A stretch of DNA of 64,000 nt, taken from the NCBI GenBank assembly GCA_963082975.1, contig OY720344.1, positions 29,051,172-29,115,171 of the forward strand, read 5' to 3'. Of this stretch, positions 20,517 through 31,814 are shown piece by piece. Both the position numbers and the translations under genes were made by a program. Under the pieces are notes generated by a model. It saw nothing but the letters and a program-made list of their open reading frames with translations, had not been told where the DNA came from and searched no databases. Numbering within the stretch: the stretch's first letter is position 1; the number at the start of each line of letters is the position of its first letter. The DNA is from Labia minor. Taxonomy: Eukaryota; Arthropoda; Insecta; Dermaptera; Spongiphoridae.

Positions 20517-22965
20517 TAGGGTGACCATACCTATCGTTTTGAACAGGTACAGTTTTTTTTTATATTTTTCGATCGTACCGTCGTTTTATAAAAATGTAAA
20601 TATTGTCCCGTTTTTGAAAAATTAAAATTGTCTCATAGTGTTTGAGAAAGTTTGATACAGCGTTGAAAGATCGAAATTTGCAGCCCAAGAATTGCTCATT
20701 GAAGAAAACATCCTTCTGCATCTATTGAAATTTTTGTATCAGTTTGTCACTATATAATAATCGTTTGTAGAAATTTTTTTATCAACATACTTATTTATGA
20801 ATACATAATATATGAAAAGGTGAAAATTAGAAGTAGTGCCGTGCCAGCCTTAGAATTTTGGCGTCTGAAGCAGAACAAAAATTGATCCCCCTCAAATAAA
20901 GATAGATAATTTTTTGGGGGGAAAAAAAATTATCACAAATACACATTCCAAATAGTATCTAATATTATTTAATTATCATTTTACTTTTATAAAGTTGAAT
21001 ATTTAAAATTAGAACATTTTTGTTCAGGATAGTTACAAGATATACATAGCTTGTTATGGTGTGAAGAACGTAACAAATTAACAAGTAAAATTGCCTGTTA
21101 TTTTTATATAATTGATTTAAATTATTTATTTATTTTTAAAAACAAAGATAATCCGATTAGTAAAAAAATATTTTTTCCTTTGAGGGATTTATTATATTTT
21201 AAATGTAATAGAAATATATATTGACAGTCAGTCTATTGAATATTATCATTGGAGTCAGTCAAGTGATTTTCTTTACCATATTATTTGTTTTTTATATGTA
21301 AAGTGTAGATATTATACATAATTGTATACGAAGCAAAATGCAACAATATCTTCTAAATGTAATGTTAGCCTTCTACATCCTTTCAAAGTAAGACCTTTTG
21401 CCCTCTTTTGTTATTATGAGTATTTACATTTAATTTATAACTTAAAATTCATAATTTAAAATTGAACAATTTTCATCTCACCCCACAGCATTTTTTTAAA
21501 AAATAAAATAATTTCAATAATGAACTTAAGAAACTATTTTAATAAAAATTAAATTTTATAAAACGGGCTTTTAAAATTTTTAGTGATATACTTATATAGA
21601 TATAAATTTTATAAATTTTTCATTAAAATCTTTGACGAAAATTTATCTCACAAATATTCTATTATATATTCATTTACAAAACTCATATTCATTTAAAAAC
21701 TCATTAATTTTATTAAAAGTATTTATTATTAAATTGATTTTTAATTCAATTTAAATTTATTTATTTTAAAATTTCATATTCTAATGTAATATTTTTTACT
21801 TCTATTTCATGTATCTATCTTCGTACCTGCTACTGAATGTTGATTTGGATCCTTGATTATTTTCTCTATCCCTGATGATGATGAAATGATCTACATAATA
21901 CAGCTCACCAAATGTAAGTAATCATCATCATGTATTTAGCATAGCATATTTTAATTAAAATAGTTGTAAATTTTATTAATTAATCCAAGTTGTTGTTAAG
22001 GATTTGTTGAGCATATCGTCATAGAAAAGTTTAAGTTAAGTGATATATATATATATATATATATAATTTGTTTAAATTCTAAAGATCTAAAGTACACGTA
22101 TCTATTTATATATAACAAAAATCAAATTTTTCATTTTCATACTTTTCACGACTTACTAAGGAATCTCATCCATCCCGTTATTATACTGTCCCAGTTAGTT
22201 ATGGTTCTAGGATTTTGACGCCCCTTAAATAAGCATTAGAAAAAAAATTGATTATATAATGTATATTGATTTATGTATGTTACAAAAAGATAAAACATGA
22301 TTAGTATTAAAAACAACAAGATGAAATAAATATTTATTTCTATTTTAATTATTTTAATAGATTTCAGAATTATTGCACTATTTCAAGTTTTCAAGTATTA
22401 AAATGCAATTTAGGAGGCAGCTAACCGAGCGTGTAGCATAACAATTTTCTACACAAGAAGTCGGCGTTCGATTCCAACTAAGAACAAATTTTTCTAATAA
22501 AATTCAATTTAACATCAGCTGCCTCCGGCTCCAGGAACTGTCAGTTCCTGGTTCTATACATGCGGAAGGCAACGGGAAACCACCGCATTAACATTCCCAA
22601 GAAAAATTATCATGGCTGGGCGGCTTCTAAGGCTATCCTAGTCATGATGATAGCCAAACTCCGAAACGGAGACGGCAAGAAGAAGAAAATGCAATTCTTC
22701 ATGGTTTTATTGGCACGCATTCTTCAAAAATTTTGCTCGCATTAATATTGTCCCATAATTCGCTTTCAATTAAAATTATTGATAAACCAATATTTCGTAA
22801 ATTATGTCGTCCTTATACTGAAGTGCCCCAATGCGACGTATCTTTTTCTTAATCGTTGAGCCGAGTCTGATTAGAAAGGGCTTAGGAATCATTTTTTGTA
22901 ATATTTTTTTTTTCTTCTAATTCTCCACTCATCATTTTATAACACTAGACAATATGGTCACCCTA
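20517..22965. mobile_element. Candidate 2.4-kb hAT-type element with GTGACCAT ends
   Basis: Left end TAGGGTGACCATA and right end TATGGTCACCCTA form a perfect 13-bp inverted repeat, flanked on both sides by TATTAAAT (20509-20516 and 22966-22973). The 8-bp duplication suggests hAT, and the subterminal GTGACCAT matches the MITE at 3355. Inside there is no intact transposase, only AT-rich DNA and the SINE at 22412. The AT-rich duplication could be chance, in which case two solo ends lie here instead. The perfect TIR makes one element more likely. Confidence 0.6.
22412..22690 (+). mobile_element. tRNA-derived SINE
   Basis: The head has an A-box-like TAACCGAGCGTG (22422-22433) and the B box GTTCGATTCC (22466-22475), as in RNA polymerase III promoters. 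The body contains CTCCAGGAACTG, CGGAAGGCAACGGGAAACC, GGGCGGCTTCTAAGGC and GACGGCAAGAAG, which I recognise from an arthropod SINE of this type. It then runs into an A-rich AAGAAGAAGAAAAT tail. A 61-codon frame inside (22560-22745) is incidental. It is nested in the element at 20517-22965. Confidence 0.75.
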
Positions 22966-23559
22966 TATTAAATACCTATATAGAAATAAAGAAAAAAGCA
23001 TTAGAATGTTTATACTTTATTATAATTAAAATTATTATATAAATAATAATATTAATTGTAATAATTAACATCAATATTATTTATTTGCTTTTTGAAACAT
23101 ATAGATATAACCACTATTTGTGACGATGGTTGTTATCCTAATGTCATGATTTATTTAGAAATATGTATTTTAAGATAAAAAAAAATATCATTTTTCATCG
23201 TTATATATAGATTTTGTTAAAAAAAACATATGAGGATATAAATGTACATTATGTTCTCATATGCTATATAAATAAATGTATTTTTTATCTAATGAATATT
23301 ATTAGAAAAGATGATCTTCAATATTGAATCTTTATTTTTTATTTATCCTTTTAGTATATTGGAATTATAAAATCAGTAATATATGCCTTATTGAATTCTA
23401 TTTGGAATTTGTGCAAATTATATATAGAACCGAGCATTGGCTAATATTAGACAATATATTTATTATTGGTTCAAATTTATTGTATTCTCTCCAAAATTAT
23501 CCCTCCCGAAATCTAACTAAATACCCACACTTATAATGAATTTACAAAATATTTTTTAA
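22966..23559. other. AT-rich, nothing recognised
   Basis: Contains a low-complexity 70-codon frame (23324-23536) with no recognisable motif. Confidence 0.5.
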
Positions 23560-23641
23560 ACACTTTTCTGGAATCAGAATAAATTTTCTCGTATATTCTC
23601 TTTGTTTTCAACCGAATGAAAAAGGTTGCATCAAAGTTCTA

Positions 23642-24026
23642 ATTAAGTTTTAAAAAGGAAAAAAAAGTCGGCCCGAGTCATATCAGGTGAATACGGTGGT
23701 TGTTCGAAGGTCAGAAATTCTTTCATAATTATAACCTTTTGAGATGATCCAAATTGTAAATTGATGAGATTTTTTCCAGAATCAATTTACTCTCTCAAAA
23801 TTAAATGGTGATTTATCATTCACAATTTGCTTTACTTTAGCAATGTTAACTTCAGTTGAAGAAATTAATGGCCTATTAAAGTGAAACAAATCCTTTACGT
23901 CATTTAATCTATTTTTCGTTTTACCATTTATCTATACACGGGTTTTTTTATAAAGTAAAGTTACCATTCAGTTTCAAGTATTCGGCATAAATTTGAGACA
24001 AATTTTTGTTCGATATTTTTATCCAT
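23642..24026 (-). pseudogene. Decayed mariner transposase relic
   Basis: On the minus strand an ATG at 24026 starts MDKNIEQKFVSNL, resembling the N-terminus of FLJ37770-type mariner transposases. Later, out of frame, comes RPLISSTEVNIAKVKQI, in the position of the RPSTSxxxxNIxxV linker. After a large loss comes QPPYSPDMTRADFF near 23650-23700, equivalent to PPYSPDLAPxDFF with the third catalytic Asp. Several stops and shifts interrupt it, and I could not find terminal inverted repeats. It is older and more eroded than the three mariners downstream. Confidence 0.65.
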
Positions 24027-24411
24027 TTGTAACTTGAGATAAATTGAAAATGATGAACACTGGAAAAACTAAACGAAATCTCACTCTTAAACTCAATCAT
24101 TATAGGGAATGGTTATGCCAAAAAGTATTTTTACAATCTCTAAGCGAGTTTTTAAATTATCAATCGATACTGAATGTAAAAACTGAATGTAAAAATATTA
24201 CATAAATAAAAACATCCATATAAATATAATAAAAAATTGAAATTAACAAACGTAGGTATATATTTTATAAAAACAATATAATATATTTGAATTAATTAAT
24301 CTTATTGTTTGAACGTTATTTTAACGTTATTTTTAACGTTATTTATAATTTTTATTACAGTGATTGAAAATTTCTTTGTATTTCTTGACTAAATAAATTT
24401 TAATTTATATA

Positions 24412-25462
24412 TTAGGTTGTCAAGGATGAAATTTGTAGCTAGTAATATGGCCAACCTTAATAGCTTATAACTTGACATTGGCTGAATATTTTACCGTTAT
24501 TTTTTTTCTGTCAATTTACACAGCTTGCTTGTTTGAAAGAATTATTATAATCCCTAAAAAGTGTAAAACGGTTTTTTTTAAATCAATTTTGTTTAAAATG
24601 GAAAGGTCCGAAATTCGAACAATTATGAAGTATGAGTTCCTACGTGGAAATACGGCGTCGCAGGCCACGCGAAACATTAATACTGTATTTGGCTCTAGTG
24701 TTACTACGCAACAGACAGTATCTAATTGGTTCGCTAAATTTCGAACAGGTAACTTATGACCTCGCAAATGAGCCTCGCGGTCGCCCGAAATCAAAGGTGA
24801 ATAATGAAGATCTAAAGGTCACCGTTGAGTCTGACCCATCCCAAAGTGCATATGAATTATCACTAAAGTTTGATGTTACCAAACAAACAATATTGACTCA
24901 TTTAGCTCAAATTGGGAAGGTGAAAAAGTTGGATAAGTGGGTTCCACGCAGGTGTAATCCATTATGAGTTCATGAAACCTGGCTCATCGATTACAGCAGA
25001 CATATACTGCAACCAACTGGACGAAATGATGCAAAAACTTAAAGAAAAACAGCCCAGATTGGTCAACAGATCGACACCTATCCTTTTGCATGATAACGCT
25101 AGACCACACACTGCACAAATGACTGTGGCAAAGATACAGGAATTGGAGTAGTAACTTCTCCATCATCCATCATACTCACCAGACCAAGCCCCCACTGACT
25201 TCCACTTCTTCCGAAATTTGGACAACTTCTTGATAGGAAAAATGTTTAATTCCGATAATGCAGTTAAACTGGCCTTCCAGGAATTCATTGACTCCCGTTC
25301 ACCAGGGTTTTATACTAACGGCCTGAATAACCTCCCACTTAAATGGCAAAAGTGTGTAGACAATATGGGTGCATACTTCGATGATTAGAATAACTCCTTA
25401 TGTTTGTAAGTTATCAATAAACTTTGTGTTTTTTTCTACAAATTTCATACTTGACGACCTGA
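24412..25462 (+). mobile_element. mariner element, internally deleted (1.05 kb)
   Basis: The terminal inverted repeats start TTAGGTTGTCAAGGATGAAA at 24412 and, inverted, TCAGGTCGTCAAGTATGAAA at 25462. Both are flanked by TA (24410-24411, 25463-25464), the mariner target. Intact mariners are about 1.3 kb, so roughly 250 bp is missing. The transposase pseudogene it carries is described separately. Confidence 0.95.
24598..25388 (+). pseudogene. mariner transposase pseudogene
   Basis: The transposase would bind the terminal repeats through an N-terminal helix-turn-helix pair and cut with a DD34D catalytic triad. The ATG at 24598 begins MERSEIRTIMKYEFLRGN and runs to SNWFAKFRTGNL. A frameshift near 24745 moves to the frame with NEPRGRPKSK (the GRP linker) and KFDVTKQTILTHL. 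After KKLDKWVP comes a jump straight to YEFMKPGSSITADIYCNQL, so the block with the first catalytic Asp is deleted. The second Asp (LLHDNARPH, codon 25092-25094) and third Asp (SPDQAPTD, codon 25197-25199) are exactly 34 codons apart. Between them are consecutive stops TAG TAA (25149-25154). It ends at 25388 and is inactive. Confidence 0.95.
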
Positions 25463-25696
25463 TAATATCTATTGTCTACACTACACTGACATTGACCTAT
25501 ACCTTGAAGGGATATAACTATACAGAAAATGTAAGAAATGGAGTTTAACAACAAAAATCATAATAAACGTAATTTCAAAATAATATTATATAAATATTTT
25601 TATTTGTTTGTATTGTAGGTTTATTAAATAAAAGTACAAATTATTCACTTCATTAATCGAATTGAAAGTAATTTCTAGAAAAAAAAACAAACTTCT
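25463..25696. other. Spacer between mariner and GC island
   Basis: AT-rich DNA with no supported feature. Confidence 0.5.
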
Positions 25697-25988
25697 TCCT
25701 TTTTAAGTTTCTTGTTATTTGTGTACGCCTTCAATCTTGGATTGTTGTCGTTGCTTTTCACCTGACACGAAATGATGTTTTTCAATTGCTCTGGAGAGAC
25801 ATTTAGGGCATGAGATAATTGAAGCGAGTCAGGTGCAGACAAGCTGGTTGCTTCTCCTGTGGGCGGCTATCAATTCCCTTTTAATAAATGGCCCCAGTTG
25901 GGTGTAGGCGAATGGAGGGCTCATGGCCGGAGCAGCAATCGCAATCCCAGCCATGACGACCAAGAGAGAGAAAATCGGTTGCCATGAG
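25697..25988 (-). other. GC-richer island with a 41-codon frame
   Basis: This segment differs in composition from its surroundings. On the minus strand an ATG at 25954 opens a 41-residue frame to a stop at 25829 starting MAGIAIAAPAMSPPFAYTQL. Codons upstream of that ATG stay open and read hydrophobic (IFSLLVV), giving a signal-peptide-like stretch. I recognise no family. It may be an exon of a secreted protein, a piece of an unrecognised repeat or chance. No convincing splice sites or TATA box were found. Confidence 0.3.
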
Positions 25989-26833
25989 AAATCTTACCTA
26001 CTTGTTTTTTTTTTAAGGTAATTCTAAATAAAAATCGATTGCCTGTCATTAAAAGAGAGCAGAACCGACTTTCTTCCAATAAAATTAAATTAATACATTC
26101 CTTACTTTTTAATTTATAAGCTCATTAACAAGTAATTTACAATTAAGAAATACTATAATATACAATTTTTCTTTTTAGATTTTTCTAATACGAAGTAAAA
26201 TATATCTTTTACTACTTCCTATTTAATTTTACATTCATGTTAATAGACAACATCACATTTTTTTTTCTAATTATTTAAAATGATAATTATTAATAAATAA
26301 CATAGTTTTCATGTTTTCAAATAATGTACTTTATAATTAGTTTCCTAATTTATTATTTTTTGTAAAAAAAAATAAAAATAATATGATAATTAGGAGTGAA
26401 AGTTGCATCAAAACGATGCAATAATTAATTAAATAAATTTGAATATTTTCTTCTAGATTTGTTTTGAATTTTTATTTAATTTTAGTTCATAATTATTGGC
26501 CACATTACACATATTATTTATTCATTATCTAAGCATTTAGAATTAGATTCAAGTGACCTTAGAGATGTTAATAATAATGTTTATGTAGTTCAGTTTAACA
26601 TAAACATTCTACATTTTACATTTTACATATTACAATATATGTAGGTGCCTAATACTTTCAAGGTGTTTCGCCCTCTAGTAATATGTAAGTACTTACTTTT
26701 CATACGTTATGCAACAGCATATTTGAAAATCTAAATCTTTATCATCTCCACTCCTCTTTAATCTCTGAATACATTCGTTCTAGGTTTAATAGTTTCTAAA
26801 AAAAATTACAAATATATATTGTAAATTTATATA
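25989..26833. other. AT-rich, nothing recognised
   Basis: Low-complexity AT DNA between the island and the next mariner. Confidence 0.5.
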
Positions 26834-27696
26834 CAAGGTTTGTTCAAAAGAAAAGGTACATTTTGAATTATTTCGAAAAGTATTTATTTATTCATCAATA
26901 TCCATTTTGTCCCCTTCAAAGTAATACCCCTCAGATATAATGCACTTATGCCAGCCCTTCTTCCAATCGTCGAAGTACTTCTGAAATGCGTTTTTCGGTA
27001 TCAGCTCGTTCTTCGATTCCCACTTTATCACATCAATTGTGGCAAAACTCTTTCCTTTCATTGGTCTCTTCAATTTTTGGAATAGGAAAAAGTCGTAGGG
27101 AGCCAAATTTGGTGAATACGGTGGTTGAGGCATGATTACGGTGTTGTTTTTGGCCAAAAAATTATGAACAAGTAATGATGTTTGAGCTGATGCATTATAG
27201 TGATGCAGAATCCATGATTTGTTTTCCGATCGTTTGAGCCGTATTGCTTCACGCAAACGCTGCATAACTTCTTTGTAGTAATCCTTAATAATAGTACGAC
27301 CTGTTAGCAAGAATTCATGATGCACCACGCCATTGTAATCGAAGAAAACAGTAAGCAAAACCTTCACATTTGATCGAACTTGGCGTGCTTCTATAAAGCG
27401 CTTGTACCACTTATAAACAATTTTTTGAAATAAAGTAGACTCGCCGAATGCCACGGTCAACATTTTAAGTGCGTTGGAGCACTTGATTTCATTTTTAACG
27501 CAGAATTTAATACAGATTCTTTGATCCATTTATTTTTAAGAAAAGATCGAAGAACTCACAAAAACGTGACTAACTTTTTCAGTTGTCAAAAACAAACTAC
27601 TAATCCAAAATGGCTGATAATGTCAACATATGAGAAACTTATGTGTACACAGCCCGCGAAAATTAAAAATTCACTTTTTCTTTTGAACAGACCTCG
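26834..27696 (-). mobile_element. mariner element, internally deleted (0.86 kb)
   Basis: The ends are CAAGGTTTGTTCAAAAGAAA at 26834 and, inverted, CGAGGTCTGTTCAAAAGAAA at 27696. TA lies on both sides (26832-26833, 27697-27698). The element is about 430 bp shorter than an intact mariner. It encodes an uninterrupted but deleted transposase on the minus strand. Its TIRs differ from the mariner at 24412, so it is a separate lineage. Confidence 0.95.
26888..27529 (-). CDS. Deleted mariner transposase ORF (213 aa), probably inactive
   Basis: Mariner-family transposase, normally about 345 residues, with an open frame here of 213. Residues 1-47 (MDQRICIKFCVKNEIK... to YKWYKRFIEA) are the start of the DNA-binding region. 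They are fused directly to RQVRSNVKVLLTVFFDY, so the second helix-turn-helix, the GRP linker and the block with the first catalytic Asp are missing. The second catalytic position reads HHYNASAQ, where HHDNAPAH is expected: Asp is replaced by Tyr. The third Asp (SPNLAPYD) is kept, 34 residues later. The C-terminus KKGWHKCIISEG...YFEGD is typical. The frame is open despite the deletion, which suggests a recent deletion or chance. It cannot catalyse transposition. Confidence 0.92.
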   Translation of the reverse strand: MDQRICIKFCVKNEIKCSNALKMLTVAFGESTLFQKIVYKWYKRFIEARQVRSNVKVLLTVFFDYNGVVHHEFLLTGRTIIKDYYKEVMQRLREAIRLKRSENKSWILHHYNASAQTSLLVHNFLAKNNTVIMPQPPYSPNLAPYDFFLFQKLKRPMKGKSFATIDVIKWESKNELIPKNAFQKYFDDWKKGWHKCIISEGYYFEGDKMDIDE

Positions 27697-28828
27697 TATT
27701 TGAAAACAGTATTTAACATGATGGTAATAAAGTTTACTTTCCTTGATTTGATAAGCTATCTTTACATGATATGTTTTATGTCCTATCTCTCTTATTTAGT
27801 TATAAAACAAGAATAAATGTGAAAAAATATGTGAAGAGAAATATACTAGCTTGTTAACTTTTCTTTTTTTTAATTTACTTAAATGATATAATCATTGAAT
27901 GTATGAAGTCTCCTTCTATAAAAAAAACAAACTTCCAACGTGTGGTACAATTTAATATAATGATAGGATATTTATAACTCATTGACTGGCTGGTTTTTCA
28001 AGCCATGTGAGAAGTCGTTATTTATCCAGTTCAGTTAAGTTTATTTTAAACTCCAAAGTACAAAAACCTCTTACTGATATCGCTGTAGGGGACCTCACTT
28101 CACTCATCTTTTCCCTTCATAAAAAAATTACGTTAGATCAATTCCATTCAATATGACTTTAATAGTACTAATAATTCTAATTTACTATTCTCTAGTCAAA
28201 GTTTCCACATTCTATTATGAATCTTCTTGAGTAAAGGATTTGAAAGGGAAAGGAATATATAAATACATGAATCCATCAAATATATAATTAGATACATATC
28301 ACATTCATAGACTGACTATTGTGTATTAGTTAACATCATTCGAATTTAATTTATTATTCATAACATTTCTTATTTTATATACCTATATATATAAATAAAA
28401 AAAAAATAAAATGACATTTAGCGTTATGCTACGTTATGCTCTATAATATAAGCGAAGTGGAATATTGAATAATAATCAAAAGGTAGATAAAAAATCTTGA
28501 AAGAAACATTACAGTATATTGGTAGTATAATATTTTGTGAATATTTAATCAAAAATTATTTGCAGGAGAACCAATTGGCAACCAAAAACAAAGTTGGGGA
28601 TCAATAAAACAGAATTATTTGTAAGTGGAAGAGAATAGGGATTGGAAGAAAATAGCTAAAGTAATGGACGATGTAAAAGATAAATAAGTAAATTGCTGAG
28701 AATAAAATATCTATTTATATTTTTATGAAATCCTTCCAGACTGATTGACATAATTCATAAATTAATATAGCAAATACATCTTCAATTGTGCTTCAAATGT
28801 TATTTTAAATTTAATCAAATGTTAAATA
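27697..28828. other. AT-rich, with a slightly GC-richer patch
   Basis: The patch at about 28000-28130 (GACTGGCTGG, GGGGACCTCACTTC) is not recognisable. The rest is low-complexity. Confidence 0.45.
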
Positions 28829-29305
28829 CGAGGGCAGGTCAATAAGTCCGTGACTTTTTGAATGAAACAGGTTTTTGGATAAAAAAATATTTTATTTTTC
28901 AATGTAGTCCCCTTTGAGCTCTATATACTTCTTCTGACGTTTCTCCAATTTTTTTATCCCTTCCAAAAAATAAAATTTTTCAAGGATATCAAAATACATA
29001 TTTGTTTGTGAGGTGATTTCATCAATGGAGTCAAATCTCTTTCCGCCGAGCAATTCCTTCAGATTTGGAAACAAGAAATTGTCACTCGGTGCTAAATCCG
29101 GAGAATAGGGTGGATGAGGGAGCGAGAGCAATTCGTTTCCAAATTCACTTTTTTCCATTTTCTCAAACAAAAAATAACAGACCCAGCTGGTTCAATTTTG
29201 ACAGAAGTCAGCAGATAGTTGCTTGCTAACAGGAGCAGTGTTGCCATTTCATTTAAGCGATAGGAAATTCAAAAACTCACGGACTTATTTATTGACTTGC
29301 CTTCG
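28829..29305 (-). mobile_element. mariner element, internally deleted (0.48 kb)
   Basis: The ends are CGAGGGCAGGTCAATAAGTC at 28829 and, inverted, CGAAGGCAAGTCAATAAATA at 29305. TA lies on both sides (28827-28828, 29306-29307). It is a third lineage by TIR sequence. About two thirds of a full-length mariner is missing, leaving the first few and last 80 or so codons of the transposase in one frame. Confidence 0.93.
28892..29170 (-). CDS. Mariner transposase remnant (92 aa), inactive
   Basis: The frame starts MFEKMEKSEF. MEKSEF is the usual N-terminus of this mariner lineage, so the natural start is probably the second Met. After GNELLSLP it passes straight to HPPYSPDLAPSDNFLFPNL, the motif with the third catalytic Asp, then to LLGGKRFDSIDEI and the C-terminal KKYIELKGDYIEK. 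The DNA-binding domains and the first two catalytic Asp residues are deleted, so no transposase activity is possible. Confidence 0.9.
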   Translation of the reverse strand: MFEKMEKSEFGNELLSLPHPPYSPDLAPSDNFLFPNLKELLGGKRFDSIDEITSQTNMYFDILEKFYFLEGIKKLEKRQKKYIELKGDYIEK

Positions 29306-31814
29306 TATAATAATAAATATTAAAAAACTCATTTTAATATTTTTCTTAACATTTGTGTTACTCTATTAAGTAAAAATTGAAATGACATCCGGTGTTATTA
29401 ATTTCTTTACAGGGGAATATTTTATATTATATTTTTATTAAGATCAATTAAATTAAATAAATTAAATTAGCATATACGACGGCTCATCTACGATATAATC
29501 ATAGAACAATGCAGAATCTATTAAACTATTATTATATGTAGAATAAGTTTATTTATTATCGAATCATAATTGAATTTTATATTTAATATAAAATCACAAT
29601 AAAATTTTATATTAGTATGTCAATGTTTAATGATATCTAAAATTATATCAGACTCAGTTAAACATAAATAAGTCATTATAATATACTTTCTAAATTTTTA
29701 CCACTAGATGATAAATAATTTTCAAATATATAATTCGATGAAGGCAATCTTATCATGATTATCATAAATAAGGAGGAAAAAAAAACTCTATATATAGATA
29801 ATATTTATTTCCTATGTTTAATTGATAATGAATGGATAATTTGAAAAAAAACTTGAGGTATATGATTATATTAATATTATCACAATAAAATTTTTACAAA
29901 TTTAAAAGATAAGTAAAAAATAGGTGAGAAAGATAAAAAATAATCATCATGGGGTTTTACATTAATATTAAAACTAAATATGGTATATAAAATATTATAA
30001 TAAAACTAAATAATGATTATAAATAAATTTAATAGCGGATATTACAAAATTTTTCATTTATTAATGAAAAATTTATACACATGAGGCACTGCGCGCCGTC
30101 AGTAATCATTATGGCGTGAAACGGGAAAGAATCATTAGTAAATTATTTACTGGAAAACGATTTATGAAATTTAACAGAATGATGATGAACCGAAAATATA
30201 TTTAAAAAAATCTATAAACTTTTTGGGATTAAATAAAAGTAACATGAAATTAGGAATGGATGTGGTTGATACAAATAATATAAATAATTTTCTAGATAAG
30301 AAACCAATTAAATGAATAAATTATACTTCCAAATTATAATTTCTCATATTATGATAAATTTAATTAAAAAATATTTGAAGGTAGAAATTAAGATATTTAT
30401 TGAACAAATTCAAAGTTTTCTAATTATTTATTATACGAGTATGATCAAATAATTCATCCTTTTTTTCTTTTTGATATATTTTTATTTTATATTGATTCTT
30501 TTTTATTCCTTTTGTTTTTTCAGACAAATAATATCATTCATAACTATAATATTTTCCTTCTATTATAAAAATATTTTTCATTTGTGTATTTTTTTTATCT
30601 TTTCTCTTGTATTTTTCCACAAAGAAAGCCCTGTCAGGTAGATTGGATGCATTATTGATCACTTTTCTGACAGTTCACACAATTGAACAAATCCCAATAG
30701 AATTGCCTTAGAATTTTTCTATTGGATCGTGTAGTAAATAAAAAGAGAATTTTATATGTTTCGTTTAATTGTCATTTATTAGAGAACGATTAAATAAACA
30801 CCTGTATTAATAATTTTATAAATTGATCGATTATTCGAATTCATTCGTAAAGAATGAATTATTGTAAATTTCAAGAAGATTCATTCATAAATTTCGTTAG
30901 TGAGCTGTCTTCGTTATCTGAATAAATTAATAATTATCAACAAAATTTTTGTAAAATATTTTTACAAAGTTATTCTACAAGGATTAAAAAGTAAGTTATT
31001 TATACAATATATACAATTAATTTTATTGATATAAATATTTATAAATCTTGCCTAAAATTTAATTTTGGATTTTTTGAAAATTACTATTATTTGTTCTGAA
31101 ATCAATCAAATTTATTAAATTAAAGAATTCAATTAAGAGAGAGAACAAAATATTTTATTTTTTAGATAATATATGATTTCAAATTTTACAGTAATCTTTT
31201 AAAGTTCAACATGTTAAGCTTTCAAATCATAATTAAAAAAATATAATACTTAAATCATCCAACCTTGAACTGAAATGTTAATTTCTATATGAATATGTCT
31301 ACTATATGCTTATAATACAGCTAACTGTTTTGTGTATCATTCATTATTCAGATTTATTTACCCTTATTTTTAAAATGTTTATTTGATGTAAGAAAACCAT
31401 GATGTATATATTTAGAAGTTTATTGTAATTTTTAAATTTTTTTTAAAAACAACTATAAATTAAATTTAATTTTTAATTAATTTTTATGGAAATTTTTTTA
31501 AGATTTAGTTAAATTTCATGATTTTTAATTAATTATTCATTATTATATCAAAGAAACAAATTTTGAATCACTAATTTTAAATAATTTTCTATACTATATT
31601 TTATATGTTTAATTAATTTTCAACTATAAAATTAAATAATTTTTTTAACTAATAATTAAAATTATTTCTTTCAATATTAAAATCATTTGTATATACATTA
31701 TTTTATTATTTCTTTTTTAGTAAATAAAAGTATTGTTAAAATATTTATAAAATAATTCAAATATTCAAGAATAAGAAATTTACAAATATATATATATATA
31801 TAAATATATATATA
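29306..31814. other. AT-rich desert
   Basis: About 2.5 kb without a recognised gene or element. A CTGTCAG/CTGACAG pair lies near 30627-30674, and TA tracts are at 31785-31830. Confidence 0.55.

Noticed and set aside
22560-22745. 61-codon frame starting MRKATGNHR
   Set aside because: It lies within the SINE body, which is a non-coding RNA polymerase III type element.
30627-30674. CTGTCAG/CTGACAG inverted pair as a transposon end
   Set aside because: Seven-base arms only, no flanking duplication and no second copy.
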